From the NCBI RefSeq assembly GCF_013114545.1, contig NZ_VTXI01000004.1:186001-250000 (forward strand): a stretch of DNA of 64,000 bases. The letters are read 5' to 3'. This DNA comes from Vibrio sp. RE86. GTDB taxonomy: Bacteria; Pseudomonadota; Gammaproteobacteria; Enterobacterales; Vibrionaceae. The notes beneath the pieces are model-generated. The model was not told the DNA's origin. It did not search any database and was given only the letters and a program-made list of their open reading frames with translations. Of this stretch, positions 54,895-64,000 are shown piece after piece (position 1 is the stretch's first letter; each line of letters opens with the position of its first letter). The translations under genes and the position numbers were made by a program.

Positions 54895-55311
54895 TTACAC
54901 CGGATGTTTAAAGCAGTCTTCGATATTTTTACCAATCGCACGTAAAACATCACGACGGGTAATGATACCAACCAACTTACCGGCATCAATCACAGGATAG
55001 ACCTTGGGCTTTCCTACTTGCATCATCTCTGCCAGCTCAATGATAGAGGTTTCGGATGTCACTGAGAGCACCTCTGGATGCATACAATCTGAAACAATGT
55101 GAGTGTCTTGACAGTAATAACTCACCTTAATCAGCTTATCGAGCAGATCCTGACCAGACAAAAATCCAATGACCTGCTTTTGCTCATTGATTACCGGACC
55201 GCCGAGATACTTTGAGTTCATCACTTTATCGAGCGCCGCACTCAGCGACATATCTGGAGTGAAGGTTACTGCCTGCAGTGTCATGTAGTCTTTTACTTTT
55301 AATGATTCCAT
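54895..55311 (-). CDS. CBS-pair domain protein
   Basis: A 138-residue protein consisting of two CBS motifs (VKDYMTLQAVTFTPDMSLSAALDKV and VSDCMHPEVLSVTSETSIIELAEMM, with GIITRRDVLRAIG at the end) and nothing else. Stand-alone CBS pairs bind adenine nucleotides and regulate partners. The partner is unknown. The ATG at 55311 has AAGGAG seven bases upstream; a GTG six codons earlier contains that site and is rejected. Confidence 0.9.
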   Translation of the reverse strand: MESLKVKDYMTLQAVTFTPDMSLSAALDKVMNSKYLGGPVINEQKQVIGFLSGQDLLDKLIKVSYYCQDTHIVSDCMHPEVLSVTSETSIIELAEMMQVGKPKVYPVIDAGKLVGIITRRDVLRAIGKNIEDCFKHPV

Positions 55312-55492
55312 TGGCGTCTCCTTAGCCACGCTACCTATATAGTAATTGTTGTCTAATTTCTTGATTTTACTAAATGGAAATCAACAATTTTTGCAATAGG
55401 TGCGCCCTATCACTGTTCAAACACGTTGCCACTAAGGCAAATCGATCGATTGAAATTCTCAACTTTTAAACGCAAATACACCGCTTTTTCGC

Positions 55493-56584
55493 ATGAATAG
55501 CCACATTTTGAGATCTGACGGCAGCTATAATCTAAAAGCACTGACTAAACTAATATTAAACGCATCACTTTCTCAGGAGATCCATGACGTGAAATCAACG
55601 CTTTCAGCACAGATTGCGAATAATCCAGATATGATGCATGTCGTATTTGAGGCGTTGCCTGAGCCCACATTCCTCATTGATAGAACCGGTACCTATGTGG
55701 AGGCTTGGGGTGGGCGCGATACTAAACGTCACCATAACCCTGCGAGTTTAGTTGGACTCAATCAATACCAAGTGCTGCCTGCCGACAAGGCCATTTGGTT
55801 TAGCCAGTTGATTGTCGATGTGATCGAGAGTGGCAACGCAACCGAAATAGAATATAGCCTAGATCCTAAAGAGCTATCATGTTTTGACGGCATAGAGGGG
55901 CCAACAGAAGAGCAGTATTTCAGTGCTTTAGTCATTCCACTGCCTGACACTTCAATGGTGCTTTGGACAGTGAGAAACATCACCGAATACAAACGCAATT
56001 TAGATACCTTAGCAAAGCAGCAACTCAAACTTGAAAAGCTGACTTATATGGATCATTTGACTCAAGTTTATAACCGCTTTGCTTTGGATGCACTGCTTCC
56101 TGATGCTATTGAACTGTCGAAGCTAAAGTTGATTGGTTCTGCCATTATGATGATCGATATTGATTGCTTTAAACAGTACAACGATACCTACGGTCACATT
56201 CAAGGTGATCACGTTTTAAAGGCACTAGGGATGACCATTCGTGAATGGGCAAGGACGAAAGATCTCTGCTTTCGATACGGCGGGGACGAGTTCTTAATCT
56301 ATGTTCCCGATGTGAACCGAGAAGAGAGTATCCGCCGCGCAATGCAGCTACAGAAGGATGTCAGAGCGCTCTCTATTCCTCATGCTTCATCGACGGTAGG
56401 AGCGCATTTTTCAATAACAATTGGACTTCAACACTATGAACTCGTACCTGACTCACTGAATGCAGAGAGGTTTATATCCATTGCAGATAAAGCGTTGTTC
56501 TACGCCAAAAGCCAACAAAGAGGCTCAATCCACCAGCTTACTGAAGGCGAAAAAAACGCCCTGTCATTTGGGCGTTTAGATTAA
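55493..56584 (+). CDS. PAS-GGDEF diguanylate cyclase
   Basis: A 363-residue soluble cyclase that makes cyclic di-GMP. The N-terminal region holds a PAS domain at about residues 45-165 (FEALPEPTFLIDRTGTYVEAWGG). The GGDEF domain begins near residue 185 (MDHLTQVYNRFALD), with intact YGGDEF at 263-267 and an RxxD inhibitory site (RTKD, 254-257) in the canonical position, so product inhibition is expected. No membrane segment is seen. The last codons contain, on the other strand, the terminator of the moa operon. Confidence 0.93.
   Translation: MNSHILRSDGSYNLKALTKLILNASLSQEIHDVKSTLSAQIANNPDMMHVVFEALPEPTFLIDRTGTYVEAWGGRDTKRHHNPASLVGLNQYQVLPADKAIWFSQLIVDVIESGNATEIEYSLDPKELSCFDGIEGPTEEQYFSALVIPLPDTSMVLWTVRNITEYKRNLDTLAKQQLKLEKLTYMDHLTQVYNRFALDALLPDAIELSKLKLIGSAIMMIDIDCFKQYNDTYGHIQGDHVLKALGMTIREWARTKDLCFRYGGDEFLIYVPDVNREESIRRAMQLQKDVRALSIPHASSTVGAHFSITIGLQHYELVPDSLNAERFISIADKALFYAKSQQRGSIHQLTEGEKNALSFGRLD
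56548..56577 (-). terminator. terminator of the moa operon, inside the diguanylate cyclase gene
   Basis: On the minus strand AAACGCCC and GGGCGTTT form an 8-bp stem followed by seven T residues. It starts 20 bp past the moaE stop and lies within the last codons of the convergent cyclase gene. Confidence 0.82.
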
Positions 56585-56596
56585 ATATTGACTGGG

Positions 56597-57058
56597 TTAC
56601 TTCTGCTGCCAGCGCTGCGCTGCTTTAGCGTCAGAGTCCCTTGAATCAACCCAGCGAGTTGAATCGGTTGTTCGCTCTTTTTTCCAGAATGGAGCCTTGG
56701 TTTTGAGGTAATCCATCACAAATTCACACGCTTCAAATGCAGCACCACGATGTGCGCTTGAAACGCCAACGAATACGATTTGATCGCCAATATCAAGGTC
56801 ACCCACTCGGTGAATCACGCGAATTTTCAGCAAAGGCCAACGCTGCTCTGCTTCATCGCAAATCTCACCTAGCGCTTTTTCTGTCATGCCTGGGTAATGC
56901 TCAAGTGACAAGCCTGTTACGTTATCGCCTAAGTTCATATCACGAACTTTACCAACAAACGTTACCACAGCGCCTGCCGAGGTCCCTTCAGCAAGAGCGT
57001 CATACTCAGCGCCAACAGAGAAATCTTCAAACTGAACAGCTACACGAGAGTCCATCAT
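56597..57058 (-). CDS. moaE: molybdopterin synthase catalytic subunit MoaE
   Basis: A 153-residue large subunit of molybdopterin synthase, which inserts sulfur into cPMP using thiocarboxylated MoaD. The sequences SLEHYPGMTEKAL, HRVGDLDIGDQIV and the active-site region MDYLKTKAPFWKKE are present. The start overlaps the moaD stop (TAATG). Last gene of moaABCDE. Confidence 0.97.
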   Translation of the reverse strand: MMDSRVAVQFEDFSVGAEYDALAEGTSAGAVVTFVGKVRDMNLGDNVTGLSLEHYPGMTEKALGEICDEAEQRWPLLKIRVIHRVGDLDIGDQIVFVGVSSAHRGAAFEACEFVMDYLKTKAPFWKKERTTDSTRWVDSRDSDAKAAQRWQQK

Positions 57059-57303
57059 TAGCCTCCCGTAACTGGTGGGAAAAAGGCTACCTCATCACCA
57101 GATTGAATCGGATGTTCAAGAGGAACGATAGACTGATTCACTGCAGCCAATAACTTCCCTTCTTCAAGAGCCAAATCCCACTTACCTTCTTGAGCGACAA
57201 GATGGCAACGAACCGCTTCAACCGTGTCAAATTCGCCATCTAGCTGAAGTTCGTCCACACCGACTAGCTCACGAGTTTGAGCAAAAAAGAGAACTTTAAT
57301 CAT
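57058..57303 (-). CDS. moaD: molybdopterin synthase sulfur-carrier subunit MoaD
   Basis: An 81-residue ubiquitin-like protein ending in the required Gly-Gly (FFPPVTGG), where the thiocarboxylate forms. Start overlaps the moaC stop (ATGA) and stop overlaps the moaE start, so all three are coupled in translation. Confidence 0.97.
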   Translation of the reverse strand: MIKVLFFAQTRELVGVDELQLDGEFDTVEAVRCHLVAQEGKWDLALEEGKLLAAVNQSIVPLEHPIQSGDEVAFFPPVTGG

Positions 57304-57779
57304 GCATCCACCTTAAAGTGACCGGATTTGCCACCTGTTTTTTCAAGAAGACGCACTTGGCCAATGACCATATCTTTTTGTACCGCTTTACACATATCGT
57401 AAATCGTAAGTGCAGCGACAGACGCCGCCGTGAGCGCTTCCATCTCGACGCCCGTCTTGCCCGCTAGTTTGCACACAGATTCGATACGAACCATGTTTTC
57501 CGCTTCAATCGCTTCTAGCTGAACTTCCACTTTTGATAGCAATAATGGATGACACAGCGGGATTAAATCCCAAGTTTTCTTAGCTGCTTGAATACCTGCA
57601 ATACGTGCTGTTGCGAAGACATCACCTTTGTGGTGAGAACCTGAAACGATCAATTGCAAAGTTTCTGGCGCCATGTGAACAAATGCTTCCGCACGCGCTT
57701 CACGTACCGTCTCTGCTTTTGCAGACACATCAACCATGTTTGCTTCACCGGAAGCGTTAATATGAGTGAATTCGCTCAT
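57300..57779 (-). CDS. moaC: cyclic pyranopterin monophosphate synthase MoaC
   Basis: A 159-residue enzyme converting the MoaA product to cPMP. Family motifs are [28 protein letters not shown] and [24 protein letters not shown]. Lies 15 bp after moaB and overlaps moaD by 4 bp. Confidence 0.97.
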   Translation of the reverse strand: MSEFTHINASGEANMVDVSAKAETVREARAEAFVHMAPETLQLIVSGSHHKGDVFATARIAGIQAAKKTWDLIPLCHPLLLSKVEVQLEAIEAENMVRIESVCKLAGKTGVEMEALTAASVAALTIYDMCKAVQKDMVIGQVRLLEKTGGKSGHFKVDA

Positions 57780-57794
57780 CGAAAACTCCCGAGA

Positions 57795-58307
57795 TTAGAC
57801 TGAAAGGTGAGGCATAAAGTTACATGGGCGGTGACTTGCATCTAGCTGCTGCTTGATGATCTTAGTCCAACCCGTGCGACAAGCGCCCGTAGAGCCTGGC
57901 ATTGCAAAGATAACTGTGTGGTTTGCAAAGCCTGCAATCGCTCGAGATTGAATGGTTGATGTACCAATCTCTTCGTAAGAAACCATGCGGAACAGCTCAC
58001 CAAAACCTTCCACTTCTTTGTCGAATAGCGGTTTTAGTGCTTCTGGCGTACTGTCACGAGACGTGAAACCTGTACCACCCGTGATCATGATTGCTTGAAC
58101 ATTTTCATCCGCAATCCACTGTGAAACAATCGCACGAATTTTGTACATATCATCAATAACGATCTGTTTATCAACTACGTTGTGACCCGCTTCTTTAGCA
58201 TGCTCTGCTAGGTAGCCACCTGATGTATCGTTTTCTTCTGTACGAGTATCTGAAACGGTTAGAACTGCAATGTTAGCTGGTTGGAATTTGCTTTCTGCGT
58301 GACCCAT
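57795..58307 (-). CDS. moaB: molybdenum cofactor biosynthesis protein MoaB
   Basis: A 170-residue MoaB/MogA-fold protein ([36 protein letters not shown], the [12 protein letters not shown] loop). Related proteins adenylylate molybdopterin; in enterics MoaB itself is dispensable. Lies between moaA and moaC. Confidence 0.96.
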   Translation of the reverse strand: MGHAESKFQPANIAVLTVSDTRTEENDTSGGYLAEHAKEAGHNVVDKQIVIDDMYKIRAIVSQWIADENVQAIMITGGTGFTSRDSTPEALKPLFDKEVEGFGELFRMVSYEEIGTSTIQSRAIAGFANHTVIFAMPGSTGACRTGWTKIIKQQLDASHRPCNFMPHLSV

Positions 58308-58383
58308 TTGTTCACCTATTTTCTCAAAGTAGTATGGTGCTAAGACAATCGCTTAGCTGCCGAAAATTGATTGGTTGAAAAGA

Positions 58384-59373
58384 CTAGCCGCCGATCGATG
58401 CTAAATGCGGCGTCATACCTGAATTCCCATCATGGAGGAAATGGCTGACCGATTTAGTTTGCAGCTGTTCTTGAATACGTTCTATTAGCGCGGTCTCTTG
58501 CGAATCTTCTTGAAGCAAATCGCGTAACTCAACGCCGTGATCACCAAACAAGCAAAGGTGCAACTTACCCTTCGCAGACACACGAAGTCGGTTGCAGCTC
58601 TCACAAAAGTCTTTCTCATAAGGCATGATAAGACCGATTTCGCCTTGGTAATCAGGGTGGACAAAGACTTGCGCTGGACCATCATTCTTATCACGAACTT
58701 TTAGTAGCCAACCGTTAGCAATTAGCTGGTTACGAATCGCAACGCCTGAAACATGATGACGTTTAAACAGCTCATCCATTTCGCCCGTTTGCATCAATTC
58801 AATGAAACGTAACTGAATAGGACGGTCTTTAATCCAATTTAGAAAGGCAGGTAACTCATGAGCATTGAGGTCTTTCATCAGTACGACGTTAACCTTAACT
58901 TGCTCATAACCAACTTCAAATGCACGATCAATGCCCCCCATCACTTGAGTGAATTTATTTTCACCCGTGATCTGGTGGAACATTCTTGGGTCAAGACTAT
59001 CGACACTCACATTGATATGCGTCAGACCAGCCTCTTTCCAATCCGCCACTTGCTTCTCCATTCGGTAGCCGTTGGTGGTCGTCGCCACTTTACGAATACC
59101 GTCGGTTTCAGCCACAGTATGGATAATATCATTGAAGTCTTTACGTAAACTCGGCTCACCACCAGTGATGCGAACTTTGGAAGTACCACAATCTGCAAAC
59201 GCGCGAACCACACGCTTGATCTCTGGCAGAGATAAAAAAGACGAGTTTTTATGCCCCGAAGGCTTATAGCCATCAGGCAGACAATATGTACACTTGAAGT
59301 TACAGACATCTGTAACAGAGAGACGCAAGTAATAAAACTTGCGATGGAATCTATCTTCGAATTGTTGCGCCAC
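58384..59373 (-). CDS. moaA: GTP 3',8-cyclase MoaA
   Basis: A 329-residue radical-SAM enzyme starting molybdenum-cofactor synthesis. The SAM cluster is C24-x3-C28-x2-C31 ([10 protein letters not shown]), the second cluster is in [10 protein letters not shown]...LCLF, and GG is at the C terminus. The GTG at 59373 ([18 protein letters not shown]) gives exactly the E. coli length and has AAAGG six bases upstream; a TTG five codons earlier is rejected. A structured leader, probably the Moco riboswitch, precedes it. Confidence 0.97.
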   Translation of the reverse strand: MAQQFEDRFHRKFYYLRLSVTDVCNFKCTYCLPDGYKPSGHKNSSFLSLPEIKRVVRAFADCGTSKVRITGGEPSLRKDFNDIIHTVAETDGIRKVATTTNGYRMEKQVADWKEAGLTHINVSVDSLDPRMFHQITGENKFTQVMGGIDRAFEVGYEQVKVNVVLMKDLNAHELPAFLNWIKDRPIQLRFIELMQTGEMDELFKRHHVSGVAIRNQLIANGWLLKVRDKNDGPAQVFVHPDYQGEIGLIMPYEKDFCESCNRLRVSAKGKLHLCLFGDHGVELRDLLQEDSQETALIERIQEQLQTKSVSHFLHDGNSGMTPHLASIGG

Positions 59374-59384
59374 GGAACACCTTT

Positions 59385-59515
59385 CCAAACACGGGAGGCA
59401 TAATCATTTCCAATTAAGCCCTTGTGACAACATGTCACTGGCTCTACACGCCTATTCATTTGAACTTAGCTTGCAGAGCTCGGAGTTATGGCAACTACCA
59501 AATTTATGCGGTAGT
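59385..59515 (-). promoter_or_regulatory. probable molybdenum-cofactor (Moco) riboswitch leader of moaA
   Basis: On the minus strand the leader contains GGTAGT/ACTACC arms, then CTCCGAGC, AGGC...GCCT arms enclosing AGCC...GGCT, a GTGACA-TGT-TGTCAC hairpin, and CCTCCCG just before the ribosome-site region. Multibranch structure directly upstream of moaA, ending with CCTCCCG near the ribosome site, fits the Moco motif known from gammaproteobacteria. I recognised it by position and fold and could not run a covariance model. Confidence 0.62.
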
Positions 59516-59666
59516 AGCTAGCCTATAAAATACTTAATATTTGTGTGTGTTTCTACCCTAAGAACGAAAAAATCCTGCTTAGAGCTCACTTTACCTATTC
59601 TTGAGTATGGAATATTAATGCAATACTCTAAATTGTAGTTGGTTATAAATAGAATAGAAAATTAGC

Positions 59667-60557
59667 ATGACAATTTACGCTAACAATAAGATCGTCGCGG
59701 TTGGTGGTGGTCATGGCCTTGGCCGAATGCTTGCTGCCCTAAAAGATTTTGGATCCAATGCAACAGGCATTGTTGCCACAACAGACAACGGTGGTTCAAC
59801 GGGACGCATTAGACACTGCCAAGGCGGTATCGCATGGGGGGATACCCGTAACTGTATCAATCAGTTAATTACCGACCCTTCTATCAGCTCAATGATGTTT
59901 GAATATCGTTTTAAAGGCGCTGGCGAACTGGATGGGCATAACCTAGGCAATTTGATGCTAACCGCATTAGACAACCTCTCAGTCCGCCCTCTGGAGGCGA
60001 CCAACCTAATCCGCAATATGCTCAAGGTTGAAGTAAACATCATCCCGATGTCTGAACACCCTTCAGATTTAAAAGCACTTGCCTCTGATGGTCGCTGGGT
60101 AACCGGAGAAACCAGTGTCGATGAAATGCCCGATACCTTACTTAGGTTAGATCTTGAACCAGAAGTACCAGCAACCAAAGAAGGCGTTATGGCGCTAGAA
60201 CAAGCAGACGTCATTATTCTTGGTCCAGGCAGTTTCTTGACCAGTATTATGCCGCCATTGTTGTTACCAGAAGTGGGGCGCGCCATTGCAAGCAACATAA
60301 AAGCAAAATTGATCTTTGTTGAGAACTTGTCGCCTGAGTATGGGCCTGCAGGCAAGATGACACTGAAAGAAAAGCTTGAGTGGTGTGAACGTTCTTGTCG
60401 TGGAAGAAAAATAGATGTGGTGCTTGGGGAAGAGCCTCACCCAGAGCTTTCAGATTGGAATTGCGTCACGGTACCGCTTGCATCGCCCAATCGCGACTGG
60501 CGTCACGACCGTTCTAAACTTCAACAAGCGGTAGAGTCGTTACTTAAAGACGCTTAA
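59667..60557 (+). CDS. ybhK: YvcK/CofD-like family protein (YbhK)
   Basis: A 296-residue protein of the UPF0052/gluconeogenesis-factor family. It has VAVGGGHGLGRMLAAL, the STGRIR loop and the HNLGNLML motif. Relatives bind UDP-sugars and influence central carbon and cell-wall metabolism; enzymatic activity is not established. The gene is divergent from moaA, as ybhK is in E. coli. Its stop is separated from the luxU stop by only 3 bp. Confidence 0.92.
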   Translation: MTIYANNKIVAVGGGHGLGRMLAALKDFGSNATGIVATTDNGGSTGRIRHCQGGIAWGDTRNCINQLITDPSISSMMFEYRFKGAGELDGHNLGNLMLTALDNLSVRPLEATNLIRNMLKVEVNIIPMSEHPSDLKALASDGRWVTGETSVDEMPDTLLRLDLEPEVPATKEGVMALEQADVIILGPGSFLTSIMPPLLLPEVGRAIASNIKAKLIFVENLSPEYGPAGKMTLKEKLEWCERSCRGRKIDVVLGEEPHPELSDWNCVTVPLASPNRDWRHDRSKLQQAVESLLKDA

Positions 60558-60560
60558 ACA

Positions 60561-60899
60561 CTACCCGACTAATGCTTGGTATCTCTGATGAGTTTGTTCG
60601 AGTAGAGATACCATCTTGGCGACTTCTTCCGCTACCACGAACTGTGTGCCTAACTTGGCCATTGAGTCGACGTCAATAGAGTGTGCACACAGAGCCTCGG
60701 CGCCAAAGCTCGCCGCACTGCTTTTCAGAGCATGACAAATCTCTCGTAAATAACTGTCTAGCTCGTCACCCTGCAAGTGATTAAGTTGCCCAATGTACGT
60801 GTCCAGTTCACCTAAAAAAATCCCCAGTAAGACCGGTACGTTTTCAGCACCAATCTCTTGAGAAAGCCTGTCGATTTTATTCTGGTTTAAAATGTCCAC
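60561..60899 (-). CDS. luxU: quorum-sensing phosphorelay protein LuxU
   Basis: A 112-residue Hpt protein that shuttles phosphate between the hybrid quorum-sensing kinases and LuxO. The phospho-accepting His is in CHALKSSAASFGAEAL. The GTG at 60899 is chosen since AAGGA lies nine bases upstream and the length then fits other LuxU proteins. It overlaps the luxO stop by one base (TAGTG), so translation is coupled. An ATG eight codons earlier lies upstream of that ribosome site. Confidence 0.94.
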   Translation of the reverse strand: MDILNQNKIDRLSQEIGAENVPVLLGIFLGELDTYIGQLNHLQGDELDSYLREICHALKSSAASFGAEALCAHSIDVDSMAKLGTQFVVAEEVAKMVSLLEQTHQRYQALVG

Positions 60900-62293
60900 T
60901 ATTGCGCTTCCTTTGCGTTCCATGCTTGTAGTTTGCGATAAATTGTCGATGGACTGACATCTAGATAGCCCGCCGCTTTTGGTATGTTTCCGTCACACGC
61001 CTTAATTGCCTGCTCGATGGCATTTTTTTCTGTCAGCCACAACGGGAAAATATCCTGAACGGAGACAGAATCGGTTTGTGGTAAAACGACGCGAATCTCA
61101 TTCTTCGTTGGCTGGTTGAGTGGCGGAGGTAGCATAGGTAAATCAATCTCACGCCCGTTATTCAACACCACCACATTTCTGAGCACGTTTTGCAATTGGC
61201 GAACATTACCTGGCCACTCATAACGAGAGAAGCGCTCAACGACTTCTGGAGCCAAGCGGACAAAATCTTTGCCTTCTTCTTTCGACATGTAACCAAGCAA
61301 GGAGTATGCAATCTCTATAATGTCGTCACCGCGTTCTCTCAGTGGCGGAAGATGCAATGGGATCACGTACAGACGATAGTATAGGTCTTCCCTAAAGCGT
61401 CCTTCCTCAACCTCTTTCCAAGGATCTCGGTTGGTTGCACACACAAAACGCACGTCAACGTTCTTCATTTTTGACGAACCAACCTTCTGGAACGTACCTG
61501 TTTGAATGAATCGCAATAACTTCGTTTGCAATTCTAGATCCATTTCGCACAGTTCATCGAGAAATAGTGTTCCGCCATCGGCCAACTCTGCAGCACCTTG
61601 TCGATCGGTTGCTGCGCCAGTAAATGCGCCTTTTACATGCCCAAACAGTTCACTTTCAATCAAATCTTTTGGAATAGCGGCACAGTTAATCGCAATGAAA
61701 GGTTTATCACCTCGTTTGCTGGTGGCGTGAATCGCTTCCGCACACACTTCTTTACCGGTACCACTCTCTCCGGTAATGAAGATACTCGCTTTACTGGCTG
61801 CTGCTGAGTCAATGGTTCGATAGACGGCTTGCATCGTCTGACTACTGCCAATAAACCCTTGGTAACCATGACTGCCTGAACTACCGCCATCATTCTTGAG
61901 CTTAGTGGCTTTGCGCAGCGCATTATTCACCGTGACACGCAGTCGATCCGCTTCACAAGGTTTGATTAAAAAGTCTTGAGCTCCATGACGCATCGCTTCG
62001 ACGGCGGTATCAATCGAACCATGCGCAGTCATAAAGATTACAGGGACATCAGGATTTTTCTCTTTAACCGCATAAAGCACATCCATGCCCGTCATATCGG
62101 GTAGACGTAAATCGAGCAGGATGAGATCAGGGGTTCGAAAGTTAAGACTGTCAATCGCATCTCGCCCGGTTCCGACGATATTGATGTCGATTTGCAGAGG
62201 CGTCAGGTAAGAACGATACAGCGCCGCAACCGATGCTGTGTCTTCTACCATCAGAAGGTATTTTGAGTTTTGTGTTTGCGTATTTTGTTGCAT
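60899..62293 (-). CDS. luxO: quorum-sensing sigma-54 response regulator LuxO
   Basis: A 464-residue NtrC-type regulator. The receiver domain has phospho-acceptor Asp61 ([11 protein letters not shown]; equals Asp47 if counted from Met15). The AAA+ domain has [10 protein letters not shown] near residue 175 and the sigma-54 contact loop GAFTGA near 224. A Fis-type helix-turn-helix is at the C terminus ([17 protein letters not shown]). At low cell density LuxO-P activates the Qrr small RNAs with sigma-54. Divergent from qrr1 in this window, and a LuxO-type box lies between them. Confidence 0.97.
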   Translation of the reverse strand: MQQNTQTQNSKYLLMVEDTASVAALYRSYLTPLQIDINIVGTGRDAIDSLNFRTPDLILLDLRLPDMTGMDVLYAVKEKNPDVPVIFMTAHGSIDTAVEAMRHGAQDFLIKPCEADRLRVTVNNALRKATKLKNDGGSSGSHGYQGFIGSSQTMQAVYRTIDSAAASKASIFITGESGTGKEVCAEAIHATSKRGDKPFIAINCAAIPKDLIESELFGHVKGAFTGAATDRQGAAELADGGTLFLDELCEMDLELQTKLLRFIQTGTFQKVGSSKMKNVDVRFVCATNRDPWKEVEEGRFREDLYYRLYVIPLHLPPLRERGDDIIEIAYSLLGYMSKEEGKDFVRLAPEVVERFSRYEWPGNVRQLQNVLRNVVVLNNGREIDLPMLPPPLNQPTKNEIRVVLPQTDSVSVQDIFPLWLTEKNAIEQAIKACDGNIPKAAGYLDVSPSTIYRKLQAWNAKEAQ

Positions 62294-62312
62294 AGCCTAG
62301 CCAAGGTCTTCT

Positions 62313-62356
62313 TTGCATTTTGTATAAATGATTGCATTGCGCTTTGCATTATGCAA
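62313..62356. promoter_or_regulatory. LuxO-type binding sites between luxO and qrr1
   Basis: TTGCATTATGCAA (62344-62356) is a perfect-arm match to the TTGCA-N3-TGCAA pattern of LuxO sites, about 64 bp upstream of the qrr1 -24 element. A half-matching copy TTGCATTTTGTAT lies at 62313-62325, closer to luxO, and could mediate autorepression. Confidence 0.75.
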
Positions 62357-62418
62357 ATTAAAAGCGCATAAGACCGTCAATATGGTGATCATAGACTCAT
62401 TTTCACCATCAATAATTT

Positions 62419-62434
62419 GGCACGCTATCTGCTA
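62419..62434 (+). promoter_or_regulatory. sigma-54 promoter of qrr1
   Basis: TGGCACG...CTGC has GG at 62420-62421 and GC at 62432-62433, the required 12-bp spacing of -24/-12 elements. The predicted start is near 62445. Confidence 0.85.
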
Positions 62435-62444
62435 TATCCTTTAT

Positions 62445-62540
62445 GACCCTCATGGGTCACCTAGCCAACTGACGTTGTTAGTGAACTTAGTATTCACAAA
62501 TAACAGCCAATAGAACACTCTTTCTATTGGCTATTTTTTT
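62445..62540 (+). ncRNA. qrr1: quorum regulatory small RNA Qrr1
   Basis: About 96 nt. The 5' hairpin TGACCC-TCAT-GGGTCA is followed by the invariant Qrr pairing region CTAGCCAACTGACGTTGTTA. The intrinsic terminator AGCCAATAGAA...TTCTATTGGCT ends in seven T residues. Qrr RNAs act with Hfq to destabilise the master regulator luxR/hapR mRNA and other targets. Place beside luxO is the canonical qrr1 site. Confidence 0.95.
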
Positions 62541-62557
62541 GCCTAAAAATCACCTAT

Positions 62558-64000
62558 CTAACTGTTGGCGATAAACCGCTGACGTAACTTGTCAATTTGA
62601 TCGCGTTTTTCCGCCGCCAGTTCAAACTCAAGATCTTGAGCATGCTGATACATTTGAGCTTCCAACTTACTGATCTCTTTCTCAAGCTGTTGAGGCGTCA
62701 TTACATCATACTCTTGAGATGGTTCAGCAACCTTAGATAATGGTACTGCTTTGCTAGTACGCTGTTTCTTGCTCTTAGTAATATCACCAAGCTCCATAAT
62801 ATCTTTAATATTACGTTTCAGCGCCTGAGGCTCGATCCCCATCTTGGCATTATACTCTTGCTGCTTTTCGCGGCGACGGTTGGTTTCTCCCATCGCTTTT
62901 TCCATCGATTTGGTGATTCGATCTGCGTAAAGAATAGCCTTACCTTGGATATTACGCGCTGCACGACCAATAGTCTGAATCAGTGAACGCTCTGAACGTA
63001 AGAAACCCTCTTTGTCCGCATCAAGAATCGCCACCAACGAGACTTCTGGCATGTCTAAGCCTTCTCGCAACAAGTTGATGCCGACTAGCACATCAAACTC
63101 ACCTAGTCGTAAGTCACGGATAATTTCGACACGCTCAACCGTATCAATATCCGAGTGTAAATAACGTACTTTGACATCATGCTCGGTCAAATATTCAGTT
63201 AGATCTTCAGCCATGCGTTTGGTCAATGTTGTCACAAGCACACGTTCATCCTTCACCGAGCGAATGCGAATTTCAGATAACAGGTCATCAACTTGAGTCG
63301 CAACAGGACGTACTTCGAGTTCTGGATCAAGCAAACCTGTTGGGCGAACGACTTGGTCTGCGATCTCCCCATCGGATTTTTCTATCTCGTAATTGCCCGG
63401 TGTCGCCGAAACGAAAATGGTTTGAGGGGCGATCGACTCAAATTCCTCAAACTTCATCGGACGGTTGTCTAGAGCTGATGGCAAGCGAAAGCCAAATTCC
63501 ACTAGAGTCTCTTTACGTGAACGGTCACCTTTATACATCGCGCCAATTTGCGGCACAGTAACGTGGGACTCATCTATGATCAGCAGACCATCGCGAGGAA
63601 GGTAATCAAACAGAGTTGGAGGCGGCTCACCCTCGCTGCGCCCACTGAGGTAACGCGAGTAGTTTTCGATCCCCGAACAAAAACCAAGTTCGGTCATCAT
63701 CTCAATATCAAATTGGGTCCGTTGAGAAATTCGCTGCTCTTCAAGCAACTTATTATTATCGAGAAGGTACTTCTTGCGCCCCTCTAGCTCGACTTTGATC
63801 TTTTCAATCGCATCAAGAATTCGATCGCGAGGCGTGACATAGTGCGTTTTTGGGTAAACAGTGTAACGGGCTAAATCACGCTGCTTCACCACACCTGTGA
63901 GAGGATCGAATATGCTAATGCAGTCAATCTCATCATCAAACATCTCGATACGAACCGCATCTTGCTCAGATTCCGCAGGGAAGATATCAATCACTTCACC
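62558..64000 (-). CDS. uvrB: excinuclease ABC subunit B UvrB (5' end beyond window)
   Basis: The C-terminal 480 residues or so of UvrB, the damage-verifying helicase of nucleotide excision repair. The frame stays open to the right edge. Helicase motifs [48 protein letters not shown] and QTIGRAARN are present, and the C-terminal UVR motif ([20 protein letters not shown]) contacts UvrC. The DNA-clamping beta-hairpin and Walker A are in the missing part. Confidence 0.97.
   Translation of the reverse strand, partial: GEVIDIFPAESEQDAVRIEMFDDEIDCISIFDPLTGVVKQRDLARYTVYPKTHYVTPRDRILDAIEKIKVELEGRKKYLLDNNKLLEEQRISQRTQFDIEMMTELGFCSGIENYSRYLSGRSEGEPPPTLFDYLPRDGLLIIDESHVTVPQIGAMYKGDRSRKETLVEFGFRLPSALDNRPMKFEEFESIAPQTIFVSATPGNYEIEKSDGEIADQVVRPTGLLDPELEVRPVATQVDDLLSEIRIRSVKDERVLVTTLTKRMAEDLTEYLTEHDVKVRYLHSDIDTVERVEIIRDLRLGEFDVLVGINLLREGLDMPEVSLVAILDADKEGFLRSERSLIQTIGRAARNIQGKAILYADRITKSMEKAMGETNRRREKQQEYNAKMGIEPQALKRNIKDIMELGDITKSKKQRTSKAVPLSKVAEPSQEYDVMTPQQLEKEISKLEAQMYQHAQDLEFELAAEKRDQIDKLRQRFIANS

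Noticed and set aside
59339..59521. 60-codon frame over the moaA leader
   Set aside because: It lies antisense to the structured leader and the moaA start, with no ribosome site.
62328..62513. 61-codon frame between luxO and uvrB
   Set aside because: It overlaps the LuxO box, the sigma-54 promoter and Qrr1. The stretch is explained by the small RNA gene.

Overview
The window is a chromosomal segment of a Vibrio species. The evidence is the linked quorum-sensing block luxU-luxO-qrr1-uvrB, and the order histone-deacetylase homologue, topB, grxD, sodB, VC2046-family gene. Enteric-like neighbourhoods are also kept: minD-minE, adhE next to ychE, yejK/yejL/yejM, mrp/apbC against metG, and moaABCDE against ybhK. 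Species cannot be named from sequence reading alone. No insertion sequence, integrase, CRISPR array, rRNA or prophage was seen.

Layout. 0-11 kb: minDE, adhE, ychE, a voltage-gated potassium channel with a C-terminal zinc ribbon, a lemA/DUF3137 pair, asd and nhaC. 11-17 kb: an odd lipoprotein, an orphan membrane Hpt protein, yejKLM and tRNA-Ser(UGA). 17-27.7 kb: NUDIX and deacetylase genes, a Fur-type promoter ahead of a 39-residue membrane peptide, an SDR, a DUF3080 lipoprotein, a three-gene sulfotransferase operon, then topB, grxD, sodB and the VC2046-family gene.

27.7-39.6 kb is the accessory region. A ten-gene leftward operon encodes a type IVb (TCP/R64/longus-like) pilus machine: major pilin, lipoprotein secretin, LysM/TcpQ protein, a truncated prepilin-peptidase-like protein, PilP-like protein, two membrane proteins that together look like one accessory protein, a large TcpB-like minor pilin, assembly ATPase and GspF-type platform. 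Divergent from it are two paralogous exported proteins. They share a nearly identical N-terminal module of about 190 residues and a Pro-rich linker, then carry unrelated C-terminal domains. By analogy with TcpF and CofJ, I infer that they are secreted through, or displayed by, this pilus. This pilus plus modular cargo locus is the best candidate in the window for an undescribed system.

39.8-64 kb is mostly housekeeping: an SDR-like protein without its catalytic residues, a low-molecular-weight phosphatase, cobO, AsmA, udk, apbC, metG, two small conserved genes, udp, zntA with a textbook ZntR-type promoter, a MATE pump, a CBS protein, a PAS-GGDEF cyclase, moaEDCBA behind a probable molybdenum-cofactor riboswitch, ybhK, luxU, luxO, the sigma-54 driven sRNA gene qrr1, and the 3' two thirds of uvrB running off the right edge. 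minD is cut by the left edge and lacks only about five codons.
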